The position numbers were made by a program, and so were the translations under genes. 64,000 bases of DNA from Kineosporiaceae bacterium (lineage in GTDB: Bacteria > Actinomycetota > Actinomycetes > Actinomycetales > Kineosporiaceae): positions 1 through 64,000 of the forward strand of contig JAEUJN010000106.1 of the NCBI GenBank assembly GCA_016794595.1, given 5' to 3'. Below the pieces are notes generated by a model. It searched no databases, was not told the DNA's origin, and worked only from the letters and a program-made list of their open reading frames with translations. Position 1 is the stretch's first letter. Each line of letters begins with the position of its first letter. Shown one piece after another: positions 18,237 to 26,649 of the stretch.

Positions 18237-19940
18237 GTGCAGCCTGACCGGCCGGTCGACGCCCGCTCCTCGCCGTCCAGCTTCGACGTGATCATCGTGG
18301 GCGGCGGCCACAACGGCCTGGTGGCCGCCGGGCTGCTGGCCCGCGAGGGACTGTCGGTCTGCGTCTGCGAGGCCCGCGAGCTGGTCGGCGGCGCTGCGAT
18401 CAGCGAGCATCCGTTCGGCCCCGACCACACCGTGAGCACGCTGTCCTACGTGGTCTCGTTGCTGCCACCGTCGATCGTGACCGCGCTGGACCTGCCCCGG
18501 CACGGTTATCACGTCTTCCCCCAGGGTCCCTATGTCGCACCCCGACGGGACGGGCGGGCCCTGATCCTGTGGGACGACCCCCGCCGGCGGGCCGAGGCGA
18601 TCGCCGCCTTCCACCCCGCGGACGCGCCGGCCCACCAGGCGTGGGAACGCGACATGGGTCGCCTGGGCCGGTTGCTCGCCCCGTTGCTGGGTGACATCCC
18701 GCCGACCCTGGGCTCGCGGCGTCCGGCCGATCTGGCGCGCCAGGCGTGGATGCTGCGGCGCCTGGCCGGGATCGATGCCCGCGCGGCGGTCGACCTGGCC
18801 CGGCTGGCCTCGTCCTCGGTGGCCGACCTGGTCGAGCCCCGGTTCGCCTCGGACGCCCTGCGCGGGGTGCTGTCGGTCTCCGGCGTGATCGGCACCTGGG
18901 GAGGCCCGCGCAGCCCCGGAACCGGGTACGTGATGCTTCACCACCACCTGGGCGGGGTCGAGGACGGGCCGTCCGGCCCGGCCCAGAACCCCACCGGCAG
19001 TTGGGGTTTCCCGCGCGGGGGGATGGGTGCGGTGAGCTCGGCGCTGGCGGCGGCGGCGCGCTCGTTCGGCGCGCGGATCCGGACCTCGGCCCCGGTCGCC
19101 CGGATCGAGGTCCGCGCGGGCGGGGGCGGCCCGCAGGTCCAGGGAGTGCTGCTCCAGGACGGCACCCGGCTGGCCGCCCCGATCGTGGTCACCACCGCCC
19201 ACCCGCAGATCTCCTTCCTGCGGCTGGTCGAGCGCTCCCACCTGCCGGCCGACTTCGTCGCCGACATCGAGGGCTGGCACACCCGCAGCGGCACGGTCAA
19301 GGTCAACCTGGTCGTCGATCGGTTGCCCACCCTGGCCGCCCACCCCGAGTTCGACCCGCGGGTGTACGGCGGCACGATCGTGCTGGCCGAGAGCCTGGAC
19401 GACGTCGAGGGGGCGTTCACCGACGCCGCGGCGGGGCGCGCGGCCGAGTTGCCCTTCGCCGACGTGTGCATCCCCTCGGTGCTGGACGACTCGCTCGCCC
19501 CGCCGGGACAGCACGTGGTCTCGATGTTCACCCAGTGGGTGCCCCACACCTGGGCCGGGGCCGACTCCCCCGCCGGGCACGCCGCGGAACTGGACTCCTA
19601 TGCCGATCGGGTGGTGGCGCGCCTGGACGCGGTGGCCCCGGGGCTCACCGACTCGGTGCTGCACCGCCAGGTGATCGGCCCGTGGCAGCTGGAGCACGAC
19701 CACCACCTGATCGGCGGCAACATCTTCCACGGCGAGCTGACCCTCGGGCAGATGTTCCACGCCCGCCCGGCCGCGGGCTACGCCGACCTGCGCACCCCGG
19801 TTCGCGGCCTGTACCAGGCCGGCTCGGGCACCCACGGTGGCGGCGGGGTGACCGGCATCCCCGGGCGCAACGTCGTCCGGCAGATCCTCACCGATCGCCG
19901 GCGCGCGCGGTGGCGACGCCGGTGGACCGGCTCGCGGTGA
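18237..19940 (+). CDS. Phytoene desaturase-like FAD/NAD(P)-dependent oxidoreductase
   Basis: 567 residues. The N-terminal dinucleotide-binding motif is complete (VIIVGGGHNGLVAAGLLAREGLSVCVCEA starting near residue 17), followed by LVGGAAIS as in phytoene dehydrogenases and CrtI-like proteins; the C-terminus has LYQAGSGTHGGGGVTGIPGRN, the second FAD-contacting segment. It is the 'pyridine nucleotide-disulfide oxidoreductase domain 2' type rather than a true carotenoid enzyme, as no carotenoid genes are nearby. The GTG at 18237 gives a protein beginning just before the FAD motif; there is no Shine-Dalgarno, so the message may be leaderless. The GNAT gene overlaps its stop. Confidence 0.87.
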   Translation: MQPDRPVDARSSPSSFDVIIVGGGHNGLVAAGLLAREGLSVCVCEARELVGGAAISEHPFGPDHTVSTLSYVVSLLPPSIVTALDLPRHGYHVFPQGPYVAPRRDGRALILWDDPRRRAEAIAAFHPADAPAHQAWERDMGRLGRLLAPLLGDIPPTLGSRRPADLARQAWMLRRLAGIDARAAVDLARLASSSVADLVEPRFASDALRGVLSVSGVIGTWGGPRSPGTGYVMLHHHLGGVEDGPSGPAQNPTGSWGFPRGGMGAVSSALAAAARSFGARIRTSAPVARIEVRAGGGGPQVQGVLLQDGTRLAAPIVVTTAHPQISFLRLVERSHLPADFVADIEGWHTRSGTVKVNLVVDRLPTLAAHPEFDPRVYGGTIVLAESLDDVEGAFTDAAAGRAAELPFADVCIPSVLDDSLAPPGQHVVSMFTQWVPHTWAGADSPAGHAAELDSYADRVVARLDAVAPGLTDSVLHRQVIGPWQLEHDHHLIGGNIFHGELTLGQMFHARPAAGYADLRTPVRGLYQAGSGTHGGGGVTGIPGRNVVRQILTDRRRARWRRRWTGSR

Positions 19941-20458
19941 GCCACCCGAGGCCGCCGGAGACCGAGCTCGTCCGCCTGACCACGGCCGACGCCGGTGAAC
20001 TGCTCACGGTGCAGCGCAGCGCCTATGCCGAGCAGGCGCGGCTGCACGACGACCCCCACCTGCCACCGCTGACCCAGACCCTCGAGCTGTTGATCACCGA
20101 GCTGGCCGACCCCGAGGTGATCGCGTTGGGCCTGCGCGCCGGCGGCCGGCTGGTCGCGGCCGTGCGGGTTCGGGTGCAGACCGGCACGGCCCACCTGGGC
20201 CGCCTGGTCGTCGTGCCCGACCTGCAGGGGTCGGGCCTGGGCACCCGGCTGCTGCTGGCTGCCGAAGCGGCGGTCCCGGCCGACGTGGACCGGATCGCCC
20301 TGTTCACCGGCGAGCGCAGCGCGGCCAACCTGCGGCTCTATCGCCGGCACGGGTACGTCGAGACCCATCGCAGCGACGCCGACGCGCCACCGCCGGTTCC
20401 CGCCTACCACCTGGTCCACCTCGTCAAGCGGGTCAGGCGGGTCACCCCCGGCGGGTGA
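19937..20458 (+). CDS. GNAT family N-acetyltransferase
   Basis: 173 residues from GTG 19937, overlapping the oxidoreductase stop (GTGA). The acetyl-CoA-binding core LGRLVVVPDLQGSGLGTRLLLAAEAAV (about residues 87-113) and NLRLYRRHGYVE (about 132-143) are typical. Substrate unknown. It is cotranscribed with the upstream flavoprotein and converges on the ABC permease gene with no gap. Confidence 0.88.
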   Translation: MSHPRPPETELVRLTTADAGELLTVQRSAYAEQARLHDDPHLPPLTQTLELLITELADPEVIALGLRAGGRLVAAVRVRVQTGTAHLGRLVVVPDLQGSGLGTRLLLAAEAAVPADVDRIALFTGERSAANLRLYRRHGYVETHRSDADAPPPVPAYHLVHLVKRVRRVTPGG

Positions 20459-22120
20459 TCAGCCTCGCCGGCCCGCCAGGTGCCCGGACCGAACGCGGAG
20501 CACGATCACCACCGCGCCACCGATCGTCCAGAGTGCGATCACCGCCAGGTGCTGCCAGGCGAACCCGTAGCCGGTGGCGCCAACCTGGTAGGCGGTGGAC
20601 ACCGCACGCGTCGCGTGCCGCAACGGGGAGATCCACCCGATCACGTCGAGCGCCGCGGGGAACGTCGCACCGACCATGAAGATGTCCGAGACGAACGACA
20701 GCGGCAGCAGGGTGCCGAGCGCGACGGCGCTGACCGAGCGGGCGCTGCCGAGCAAGGTCATCAGCGCCACCCCGAGCACCGCGAAGCACAGGGTCGACAA
20801 CACCGTGGTGACGATCACCCCCGGCCAGGTCGGCGGCACGGGGACGTCGTACAGCACCCCGGCGATCAGCAGGACGCCGACCAGGGTGAGCAGGGCGATC
20901 CAGATGCTGGAGACCACCCGGGCGAGCACCAGCACGGGCATCGGCAACGGCGTCCCGCTGAGCCGGTGCAGCACGCCGCGCTCCCGCGCCCGGGCCAGCC
21001 CCTCGGGCATGTTGACGTAGGCGGTGACCGCGGCCCCGTAGATCGCCATGGTCGGTGCGTAGAACCGGGGCAACGGCGTGCCGTCCTCCAGGAGGGTGTC
21101 CGCGCCGTAGATCTGCGGGACCAGCAGGACGAGCATGATCGGGAAGGCGACGGCGAAGAACGTCGACCCGGGGTCCCGCCACAACAGCGCATCGGCGTGC
21201 CGGATCTCGTGCAGCAGCAGGCGGATCGTCGATGGCCGATCCGTCCGGCCGGCCCTCGTCACGGTACCCACGGGGGCAGGGGTGGTCGGGCCGGCGACCG
21301 CGGCGAGGGTCCGGGCGGGCGATCGAGTCGTCGGCGTGCGCCGGGGCTCGACACTGAGCCGCCGGACGGCGATCATCGCCCCGCCCAGTCCCCAGACCGC
21401 CATCACGCCCAGGTGCCGGGCGGAGAAGCCGGAGCCGGTCAGGAACGGGTTGGTCGCATCACCGAGCGCGTTGACCAGGTGCCGCAGGGGGAAGCACCAG
21501 CCCAGGACGTCGAGCCACCGCGGCAGGGTGACGCCGACGGCGAAGAGGTCGGAGATGAACGCCAACGGGACGGTCAGCCCGGTGGTCATCGCCATCGCCG
21601 CCTGGCTGTTCGGCGCGGTCGCCGCCACGGCCAGGCCCAGGGCGCTGAAGCAGCACACTCCGACCACGAGCGTGACCAGGGCGGCCGGCAGCGTGCGGGT
21701 GACGATCTGGACGTCGTAACCGACGACGCCGACCACCTGGAGCAACGCCACCGCAGCCAGGGCCACCGCCCCGCCTGCCAGCACGCGGGCGGCGATCAGT
21801 ACCCCGGGCGAGAGGGGCGTGCCGCGCAGCCGCTTCAGCACGCCGTCCTCTCGAGCCTCGGCCAGGCCGATGGCCAGCGCCGAGAAGGTGGCCATCACGA
21901 TGCCGAAGGAGGCGAACGCGGGCGCCATGAACTGGGCGACCCGGACACCCGAGCGGGCGTCGATCCTCTCGTTCCCGAAGAGCCCGCTGATGATCACGAA
22001 GAACAGCAGCGGAAACGCCAGGGCGAAGAACAGGGCGATCGGTTCGCGGACCAGAGCGACGATCTCGTGTCGCGTCTGATGCGCGATCAGCCGGGGCCGC
22101 TGGACGGCGAGTTCAGGCAT
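20459..22120 (-). CDS. ABC-2 type permease with two fused membrane domains
   Basis: 553 residues. Residues ~15-255 and ~300-550 are two homologous ABC-2 membrane domains, each with six helices: compare FPLLFFVIISGLFG with FPIMLVLLVPQIYG, LKRLRGTPLSPGVLIAARVL with LHRLSGTPLPMPVLVLARVV, and PLAFISDLFAVGVTLPRWLDVLGWCFPLRHLVNAL with its second copy. ABC-2 permeases are normally half-size dimers, so this fused form is a pseudo-dimer made by tandem duplication. It exports an unknown compound with the ATPase encoded directly upstream, which it overlaps by 8 nt. Confidence 0.9.
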   Translation of the reverse strand: MPELAVQRPRLIAHQTRHEIVALVREPIALFFALAFPLLFFVIISGLFGNERIDARSGVRVAQFMAPAFASFGIVMATFSALAIGLAEAREDGVLKRLRGTPLSPGVLIAARVLAGGAVALAAVALLQVVGVVGYDVQIVTRTLPAALVTLVVGVCCFSALGLAVAATAPNSQAAMAMTTGLTVPLAFISDLFAVGVTLPRWLDVLGWCFPLRHLVNALGDATNPFLTGSGFSARHLGVMAVWGLGGAMIAVRRLSVEPRRTPTTRSPARTLAAVAGPTTPAPVGTVTRAGRTDRPSTIRLLLHEIRHADALLWRDPGSTFFAVAFPIMLVLLVPQIYGADTLLEDGTPLPRFYAPTMAIYGAAVTAYVNMPEGLARARERGVLHRLSGTPLPMPVLVLARVVSSIWIALLTLVGVLLIAGVLYDVPVPPTWPGVIVTTVLSTLCFAVLGVALMTLLGSARSVSAVALGTLLPLSFVSDIFMVGATFPAALDVIGWISPLRHATRAVSTAYQVGATGYGFAWQHLAVIALWTIGGAVVIVLRVRSGHLAGRRG

Positions 22121-23030
22121 CGGACGCCTCGATCAGGTCGAGGTAGACGTCCTCGAGGCCGGGCCGGGTCAGCGCGAGCCCGTCCAGCGCGATTCCGTGG
22201 TCGAGCGCCCACGAGGTGAGCGACCGCAGATCGCGGGTGGGTTCCGTGGTCACGACCTCGGTGGTCGCCCCGGCGGCCCGCACGGTGCCGGCGAGGTCCG
22301 GCAGGCGGGTGTCCACGATCGCGTTCGGGAGACGGAACGACACCACCGTGCGTGCCCCCGACCTGGCGGCCAACTGTTCCGCCGTTCCCTCGGCCGCCAC
22401 CCGTCCGTGATCGATCACGATCAGCCGGTCGGCCAGGTGCTCGGCCTCGTCCATGTAGTGCGTGGTCAGCAGGATCGTGGTGCCGAGATCGCGGAGCCGG
22501 TCGATCAGCTCCCAGGCCTTTCGGCGTGCCGCCGGATCGAACCCGGTGGTGGGCTCGTCCAGGAACAGCAACTCGGGGTCGCCGATGATGCCCAGCGCCA
22601 GGTCGAGCCGACGGCGCTGACCGCCGGAGAGGGTCTTCACCCGCGCGTGCCGCTTGTCGGCCAGGCCGACCACCTCGATCACGGCGTCCACCGGCCGGGG
22701 GCGCGGGTAGTAGCCCGCGTGCAGGCGGACCAGCTCGAGTACCGAGAACTGGTCCTCGAACCCGGCCTCCTGCAGCACCACGCCGATCCGTTCACGGAAG
22801 GCTCGTCCGCCGCGTTCGGGGTCGACGCCGAGCACCTCGACCCGTCCGGCGTCGCGCCGGCGGTACCCCTCGAGGATCTCGACGCAGGTGGTCTTCCCGG
22901 CACCGTTCGGACCGAGCAGGGCCACGACCTCGCCGTGGGTGACCTGCAGGGTGACACCGTCGACGGCCTGGGTCTCACCGTAGGCCTTGCGCAGGCCCTC
23001 GACCACGATCGCCGGTCCGTGACCGTTCAT
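22113..23030 (-). CDS. ABC transporter ATP-binding protein (ABC-2 exporter)
   Basis: 305 residues from the ATG at 23030, which has GAGG seven bases upstream; the frame could extend 10 residues. Walker A GPNGAGKTT (40-48), Q-loop, signature LSGGQRRR, Walker B LLFLDEPTTGFDP and switch TTHYMDEAE are complete. The C-terminal region resembles DrrA/Ccm-type drug or lipid exporters. It pairs with the fused permease downstream, and a MarR-type regulator lies just upstream on the same strand, suggesting inducible export. Confidence 0.92.
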   Translation of the reverse strand: MNGHGPAIVVEGLRKAYGETQAVDGVTLQVTHGEVVALLGPNGAGKTTCVEILEGYRRRDAGRVEVLGVDPERGGRAFRERIGVVLQEAGFEDQFSVLELVRLHAGYYPRPRPVDAVIEVVGLADKRHARVKTLSGGQRRRLDLALGIIGDPELLFLDEPTTGFDPAARRKAWELIDRLRDLGTTILLTTHYMDEAEHLADRLIVIDHGRVAAEGTAEQLAARSGARTVVSFRLPNAIVDTRLPDLAGTVRAAGATTEVVTTEPTRDLRSLTSWALDHGIALDGLALTRPGLEDVYLDLIEASDA

Positions 23031-23162
23031 GGGTCCACCTCGCATCGTGCTGTACCGCAACGACTCTCGGGTGTGCGAGGACCAGGGTGCGGCTGCTCCC
23101 GCACACCGTCGAGCCTAGGCCCGCAGCGACCAGGTGGTCAGGGCACCACGTCCCGTGAGCTG

Positions 23163-23645
23163 TCACACCAGCCGGCGGATCGCGGCCATCGCGCCCTCGA
23201 GGTAGCGGGTGATCAGGGCCCGTTCGTCCTCGCTGAGCGCGGCGTCCAGCCGACCGAGCTCGACGAACATCGGCATCAGGTGGCCCAGCACCTCCTCCCG
23301 GCCGGAGGGGGTGATCACCACCTGGGTGCGGCGCCGATCGCTGGTGTGCGCCTGGCGGCTGACGTGCCCGCGAGCCTCCAACCGGTCGACGATCCCCGAG
23401 GACGCCGCCGAGGTGACGCCCAGCCCACGGGACAACTCGACCGGGCCCTGGGGCGAGGCCATCAGCAACTCCAGAGCCTGCAGTTCGGAGTGACTCAGCC
23501 CCGCTCGGCGGGCGACGCTCGGCCCCACCCGGGCACCCAACTCCAGCAACTCGCGCAACGCGGTCAGCGAGGACGAGCGCAGCGCATCGCCGTGCACCCA
23601 GGCCTCGTTGGGGCCGGGGGGCGGAGGTGGACTTGCCTGCGTCAT
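23163..23645 (-). CDS. MarR family transcriptional regulator
   Basis: 160 residues from the ATG at 23645; earlier ATGs (23669, 23693 and others) would lie within the putative operators. The winged helix is LSRGLGVTSAASSGIVDRLEARGHVSRQAHTSDRRRTQVVITPSG, with the typical D-R-R wing. Such proteins usually repress a divergent efflux gene and release DNA on binding a phenolic or lipophilic ligand. The divergent gene is the MMPL transporter and the downstream genes are the ABC exporter, both plausible targets. Confidence 0.88.
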   Translation of the reverse strand: MTQASPPPPPGPNEAWVHGDALRSSSLTALRELLELGARVGPSVARRAGLSHSELQALELLMASPQGPVELSRGLGVTSAASSGIVDRLEARGHVSRQAHTSDRRRTQVVITPSGREEVLGHLMPMFVELGRLDAALSEDERALITRYLEGAMAAIRRLV

Positions 23646-23673
23646 CGGGTCCCGCCTAACATCGCTCATCTGC

Positions 23674-23692
23674 TGAGTAATTAAGTTAGTCA
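23674..23692. promoter_or_regulatory. Imperfect dyad in the marR/MMPL intergenic region
   Basis: TGAGTAATTAAGTTAGTCA has 10-base halves agreeing at seven positions, in a strongly A+T-rich pocket between the MarR and MMPL starts. MarR operators are commonly such 16-20 bp dyads in divergent promoters. Confidence 0.45.
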
Positions 23693-23696
23693 TGGG

Positions 23697-23705
23697 ATGA
23701 GTCAT
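23697..23705. promoter_or_regulatory. ATGAGTCAT palindrome beside the first dyad
   Basis: A perfect 9-bp palindrome with the same TGA(G/C)T half-site as the adjacent dyad, five bases away. Together they suggest two regulator dimers side by side over the promoter. Confidence 0.4.
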
Positions 23706-23755
23706 TAGATTACACACCCATCGAGTAACCATACTGGCCGGGAGCTGAGTCGACC

Positions 23756-25834
23756 GTGAGGATGACCTCCGTCCACATCCACCCCCGTCGGTCGTGGTGG
23801 ATCGCCCTGATCATGATCTTCATCGGTCTGGGCACCATCGGCGCCCTCGGCGAGGCCGAGCGGACGCCGTCCATCACCGACAACCGCCCCCTGGGCGCCG
23901 ACAGCACCACCGCCGCCGAACTCCAGGCGACGATGCCCCGGGGCGAGGGCTCCACCGCGATCGTGCTGTACACCGCAGACTCCGGCCGGCTCTCCGGCGA
24001 GGCGACGCAGGCCCTCACCCAGCAGGTGATCGCGCGGCTGGGCCAGGCCCCCGCCGGGCCACCCCCGCTGACGGTCAGCCAGGACGGCACCGCGGCGATC
24101 GCCGTCCTGCCGGTGACCGCGGCCACCTCCACCGAGAACATCGAGGTGGTGGAGAAACCCCGCGAGGACCTGCGGGCACAGGCCCCGGACGGCGTGAGCG
24201 TCCAGGTCACCGGGCCGGCCGCCGTCCAGGCCGACCTGGGCAAGGTGTTCGACGGCGCCGACGTGAACCTGCTGCTCGCCACCGCCACCGTGGTCGCCAT
24301 CCTGCTGCTGATCACCTACCGCAGCCCCACCCTGTGGCTGATCCCCCTGATCGTGGTCGGGATCGCCGACCGGCTCGCGGCCATCCTGGCCACCCACGTG
24401 CTGAAGACCTTCGACGTGGCCTGGGACGAGTCGACCATCGGCATCCTGTCGGTGCTGGTCTTCGGGGCCGGAACCGACTACGCCCTGCTGCTGATCTCGC
24501 GGTACCGAGACGAGCTGCGCCTGACCGAGAACCGGTACGAGGCCATGGCCGCGGCGGTGCGCCGGGCCGGCGAGGCCGTGCTGTCCAGCGCGGTGACGGT
24601 GGTCCTCGGCGTCCTCACCCTGCTGCTGTCGGTCATCCCCGCGACCCGCGGGCTCGGGCTGGCCTGCGCGGTGGGCATCGTGGTCGCCGCCGGGTACGCC
24701 CTGGTGGTGCTGCCCTGCGTGCTGGTGCTGTTCGGGCGCTGGGTCTTCTGGCCGCTCGTTCCCCGAGTGGGCCAGGCTCAGCTGGTGGACTCGCGGTCCC
24801 TCTGGCGGCGAGTCGGTGACCGGGTCGCCGCCCGGCCGCGCACCTTCGTGGCCGCCACCCTGCTGCTGCTCGCCGGGCTGTCCGTGGGCCTGGGGCAGGT
24901 CCGCACCGGGTTGTCCCTGGCCGACCAGTTCCTGCGCACCCCCGAGGCGATCACCGCCGCCGAGCGCCTGGCCGAGTCGTTCCCGGCCGGCAGCTCCGAC
25001 CCGGCCGTGGTGATGACCCGCAGCGATCCCGACCAGGTGATCGCCGCCGTCCGCGACCTCGACGGAGTCGACTCGGTGCGCGCCACGGCCGAGGCCGGCG
25101 GCGTCACCCAACTGGACGTGGTGACCACTGCCGCCCCGGGCAGCGGCGCCGCCGAGCAGGCGGTCCGCGACCTGCGCACCGCGCTGGCCGCCGTCCCCGA
25201 GACCTACGTGGGTGGCACCGAGGCCGAGGCCCTGGACGTGGCGGAGGCCAACAGCCGCGACCGGGCGGTGATCTTCCCGCTGATCCTCGGCCTGGTGGTG
25301 GGCGCCCTGCTGATCCTGCTGCGCTCGATCACGGCCGCGGTGATCCTGGTCCTGACCGTGGTGGCCACCTACCTGGCGGCCCTGGGCGCGTCCTGGTGGC
25401 TGTTCACCGGGATCTTCGGGTTCGAGGCCCTGGACGGCGGCGCGCCGCTGATCACCTTCCTCTTCCTGGTCGCCCTGGGCGTGGACTACAACATCTTCCT
25501 GGTCACCCGGGCCCAGGAAGAGGCCGTGCGGCACGGCTCCCGGGCCGGCATGCTGCGCTCGCTGACCGCCACCGGCGGGGTGATCACCAGCGCGGGCATC
25601 CTGCTGGCCGCGGTGTTCGCGGTGCTGGGGGTCCTGCCGCTGGTGGTCCTGGCCCAGATCGGCGTGATCATCTGCGTCGGGGTGCTGCTGGACACGCTGC
25701 TGGTGCGCACCGTGCTGGTGCCGGCCATCGCGGTGGTGCTCGGCGATCGGTTCTGGTGGCCCCGCAAGCTCACCTCGGAGAACGGATCGGCCCCCCTGCC
25801 GGACAGCTCCCAGGCAGCCGTCGGAGCCGGCTGA
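23756..25834 (+). CDS. MMPL family transporter
   Basis: 692 residues with the RND/MMPL layout: one N-terminal helix, an exporter domain, then helices 2-6, repeated once. FGAGTDYALLLISRYRDEL and VALGVDYNIFLVTRAQEEA are the two conserved helix-4 motifs with the Asp-Tyr pairs of the proton relay. It likely exports a lipid or hydrophobic compound driven by protons. GTG start at 23756 (ATG at 23762 is possible). It diverges from marR and shares its operator region. Confidence 0.92.
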   Translation: MRMTSVHIHPRRSWWIALIMIFIGLGTIGALGEAERTPSITDNRPLGADSTTAAELQATMPRGEGSTAIVLYTADSGRLSGEATQALTQQVIARLGQAPAGPPPLTVSQDGTAAIAVLPVTAATSTENIEVVEKPREDLRAQAPDGVSVQVTGPAAVQADLGKVFDGADVNLLLATATVVAILLLITYRSPTLWLIPLIVVGIADRLAAILATHVLKTFDVAWDESTIGILSVLVFGAGTDYALLLISRYRDELRLTENRYEAMAAAVRRAGEAVLSSAVTVVLGVLTLLLSVIPATRGLGLACAVGIVVAAGYALVVLPCVLVLFGRWVFWPLVPRVGQAQLVDSRSLWRRVGDRVAARPRTFVAATLLLLAGLSVGLGQVRTGLSLADQFLRTPEAITAAERLAESFPAGSSDPAVVMTRSDPDQVIAAVRDLDGVDSVRATAEAGGVTQLDVVTTAAPGSGAAEQAVRDLRTALAAVPETYVGGTEAEALDVAEANSRDRAVIFPLILGLVVGALLILLRSITAAVILVLTVVATYLAALGASWWLFTGIFGFEALDGGAPLITFLFLVALGVDYNIFLVTRAQEEAVRHGSRAGMLRSLTATGGVITSAGILLAAVFAVLGVLPLVVLAQIGVIICVGVLLDTLLVRTVLVPAIAVVLGDRFWWPRKLTSENGSAPLPDSSQAAVGAG

Positions 25835-25861
25835 CCGCCCAGCTCCCGCGCCACCGCGGGT

Positions 25862-25906
25862 GAGAGTGCTGATGTCCCCCACCTGGTGGGGGGAATCAGC
25901 ACTCTC
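25862..25906. terminator. Bidirectional hairpin terminator between MMPL and TetR genes
   Basis: GAGAGTGCTGAT (25862-25873) pairs perfectly with ATCAGCACTCTC (25895-25906), and the interior CCCCCACC pairs with GGTGGGGG around a TG loop. This long stem lies between convergent genes, 27 bases past the MMPL stop. No T run follows, as is common in actinobacteria. Confidence 0.8.
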
Positions 25907-25920
25907 GGCCAGCGCGAGCC

Positions 25921-26586
25921 TCAGGGACGGGGGGCCGACGGGATCGGGGTGGCCGGTGCCGCCGGACGGCGCTCGGCGACCAGCCCGGCGTGCACCGGCG
26001 GCTCCACGCCGATCAGTGCGTGCAGCTGGGCCAGGGCGTGACGGCGCGCCTCGTCGGAGGGCACCAGCCCGGCCACGCGGCAGGTGTCGGTGAAGCGCAG
26101 CATCCCGACGATCGCCCGCGCCGCGAGCTCGGCGTCCACCGTCGGGGAGATCAAGCCGGACAGGATGCCGTCCTCGATCGCCGCCCGGATGACCGCTGAT
26201 TGTTCGGCGAGGGTGAAGGCCATCACCTCGGCCAGCTCCGGGTGCTCGGCCACCAGGGCCGGCACCTCGCAGAGGGCTCGGCGGATGCCGGGCAACGGGT
26301 CGGGCACGTCCAGCAACACCAGCTCGATCAGCCGCTGGTACGGGTCGGGGACGGACGCCGCCACCGCGGCGTTCTCGGTGGCCTTGCCCTGCACGAACTG
26401 GGTCAGCGCCTGCACCGAGAGCTGGAAGGAGTCGGGGTAGTAGTAGAGCACTGCCGCCGGGCTCACGCCGGCCTCGGCAGCGACCTCGCGGACGCGCAGG
26501 CCCACCAGGCCGTCACGCTCCAGGACCCGCCGGGCAGCGGCGAGCAGGTGTGCTCGACGTGGCTCCTGGCGACGAGGACGCCCCAT
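25921..26586 (-). CDS. TetR family transcriptional regulator
   Basis: 221 residues from the ATG at 26586 (MGRPRRQEPRRAHLLAAARRVL). The HTH is VREVAAEAGVSPAAVLYYYPD (about residues 32-52). The C-terminal ligand domain is of the BetI/TetR_C-like type. It is not divergent from an obvious target: the gene upstream is nuoH, which reads toward it. A DtxR/IdeR-like box lies in its promoter region. Confidence 0.88.
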   Translation of the reverse strand: MGRPRRQEPRRAHLLAAARRVLERDGLVGLRVREVAAEAGVSPAAVLYYYPDSFQLSVQALTQFVQGKATENAAVAASVPDPYQRLIELVLLDVPDPLPGIRRALCEVPALVAEHPELAEVMAFTLAEQSAVIRAAIEDGILSGLISPTVDAELAARAIVGMLRFTDTCRVAGLVPSDEARRHALAQLHALIGVEPPVHAGLVAERRPAAPATPIPSAPRP

Positions 26587-26633
26587 GTCCGATTGCCTCC
26601 GCTTCGTGCTGTTTCGAACACGCACCGGATATG

Positions 26634-26648
26634 AGGTAAGCCTAACGT
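26634..26648. promoter_or_regulatory. DtxR/IdeR-like iron box upstream of the TetR gene
   Basis: AGGTAAGCCTAACGT matches 13 of 15 positions of the core of the known DtxR/IdeR consensus (AGGTTAGSCTAACCT). It lies 48 bases upstream of the TetR start and just past the nuoH stop. If real, the regulator is expressed mainly under iron limitation. Confidence 0.5.
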
Positions 26649-26649
26649 C

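Noticed and set aside
17505-19835. Long N-terminal extension of nuoJ on the minus strand
   Set aside because: The frame runs through nuoI in another phase and antisense to the oxidoreductase; real nuoJ starts at GTG 17504 by the 4-nt overlap and family length.
23705-25882. 725-codon minus-strand frame opposite the MMPL gene
   Set aside because: Composition-driven shadow frame; the plus strand encodes the conserved MMPL motifs.
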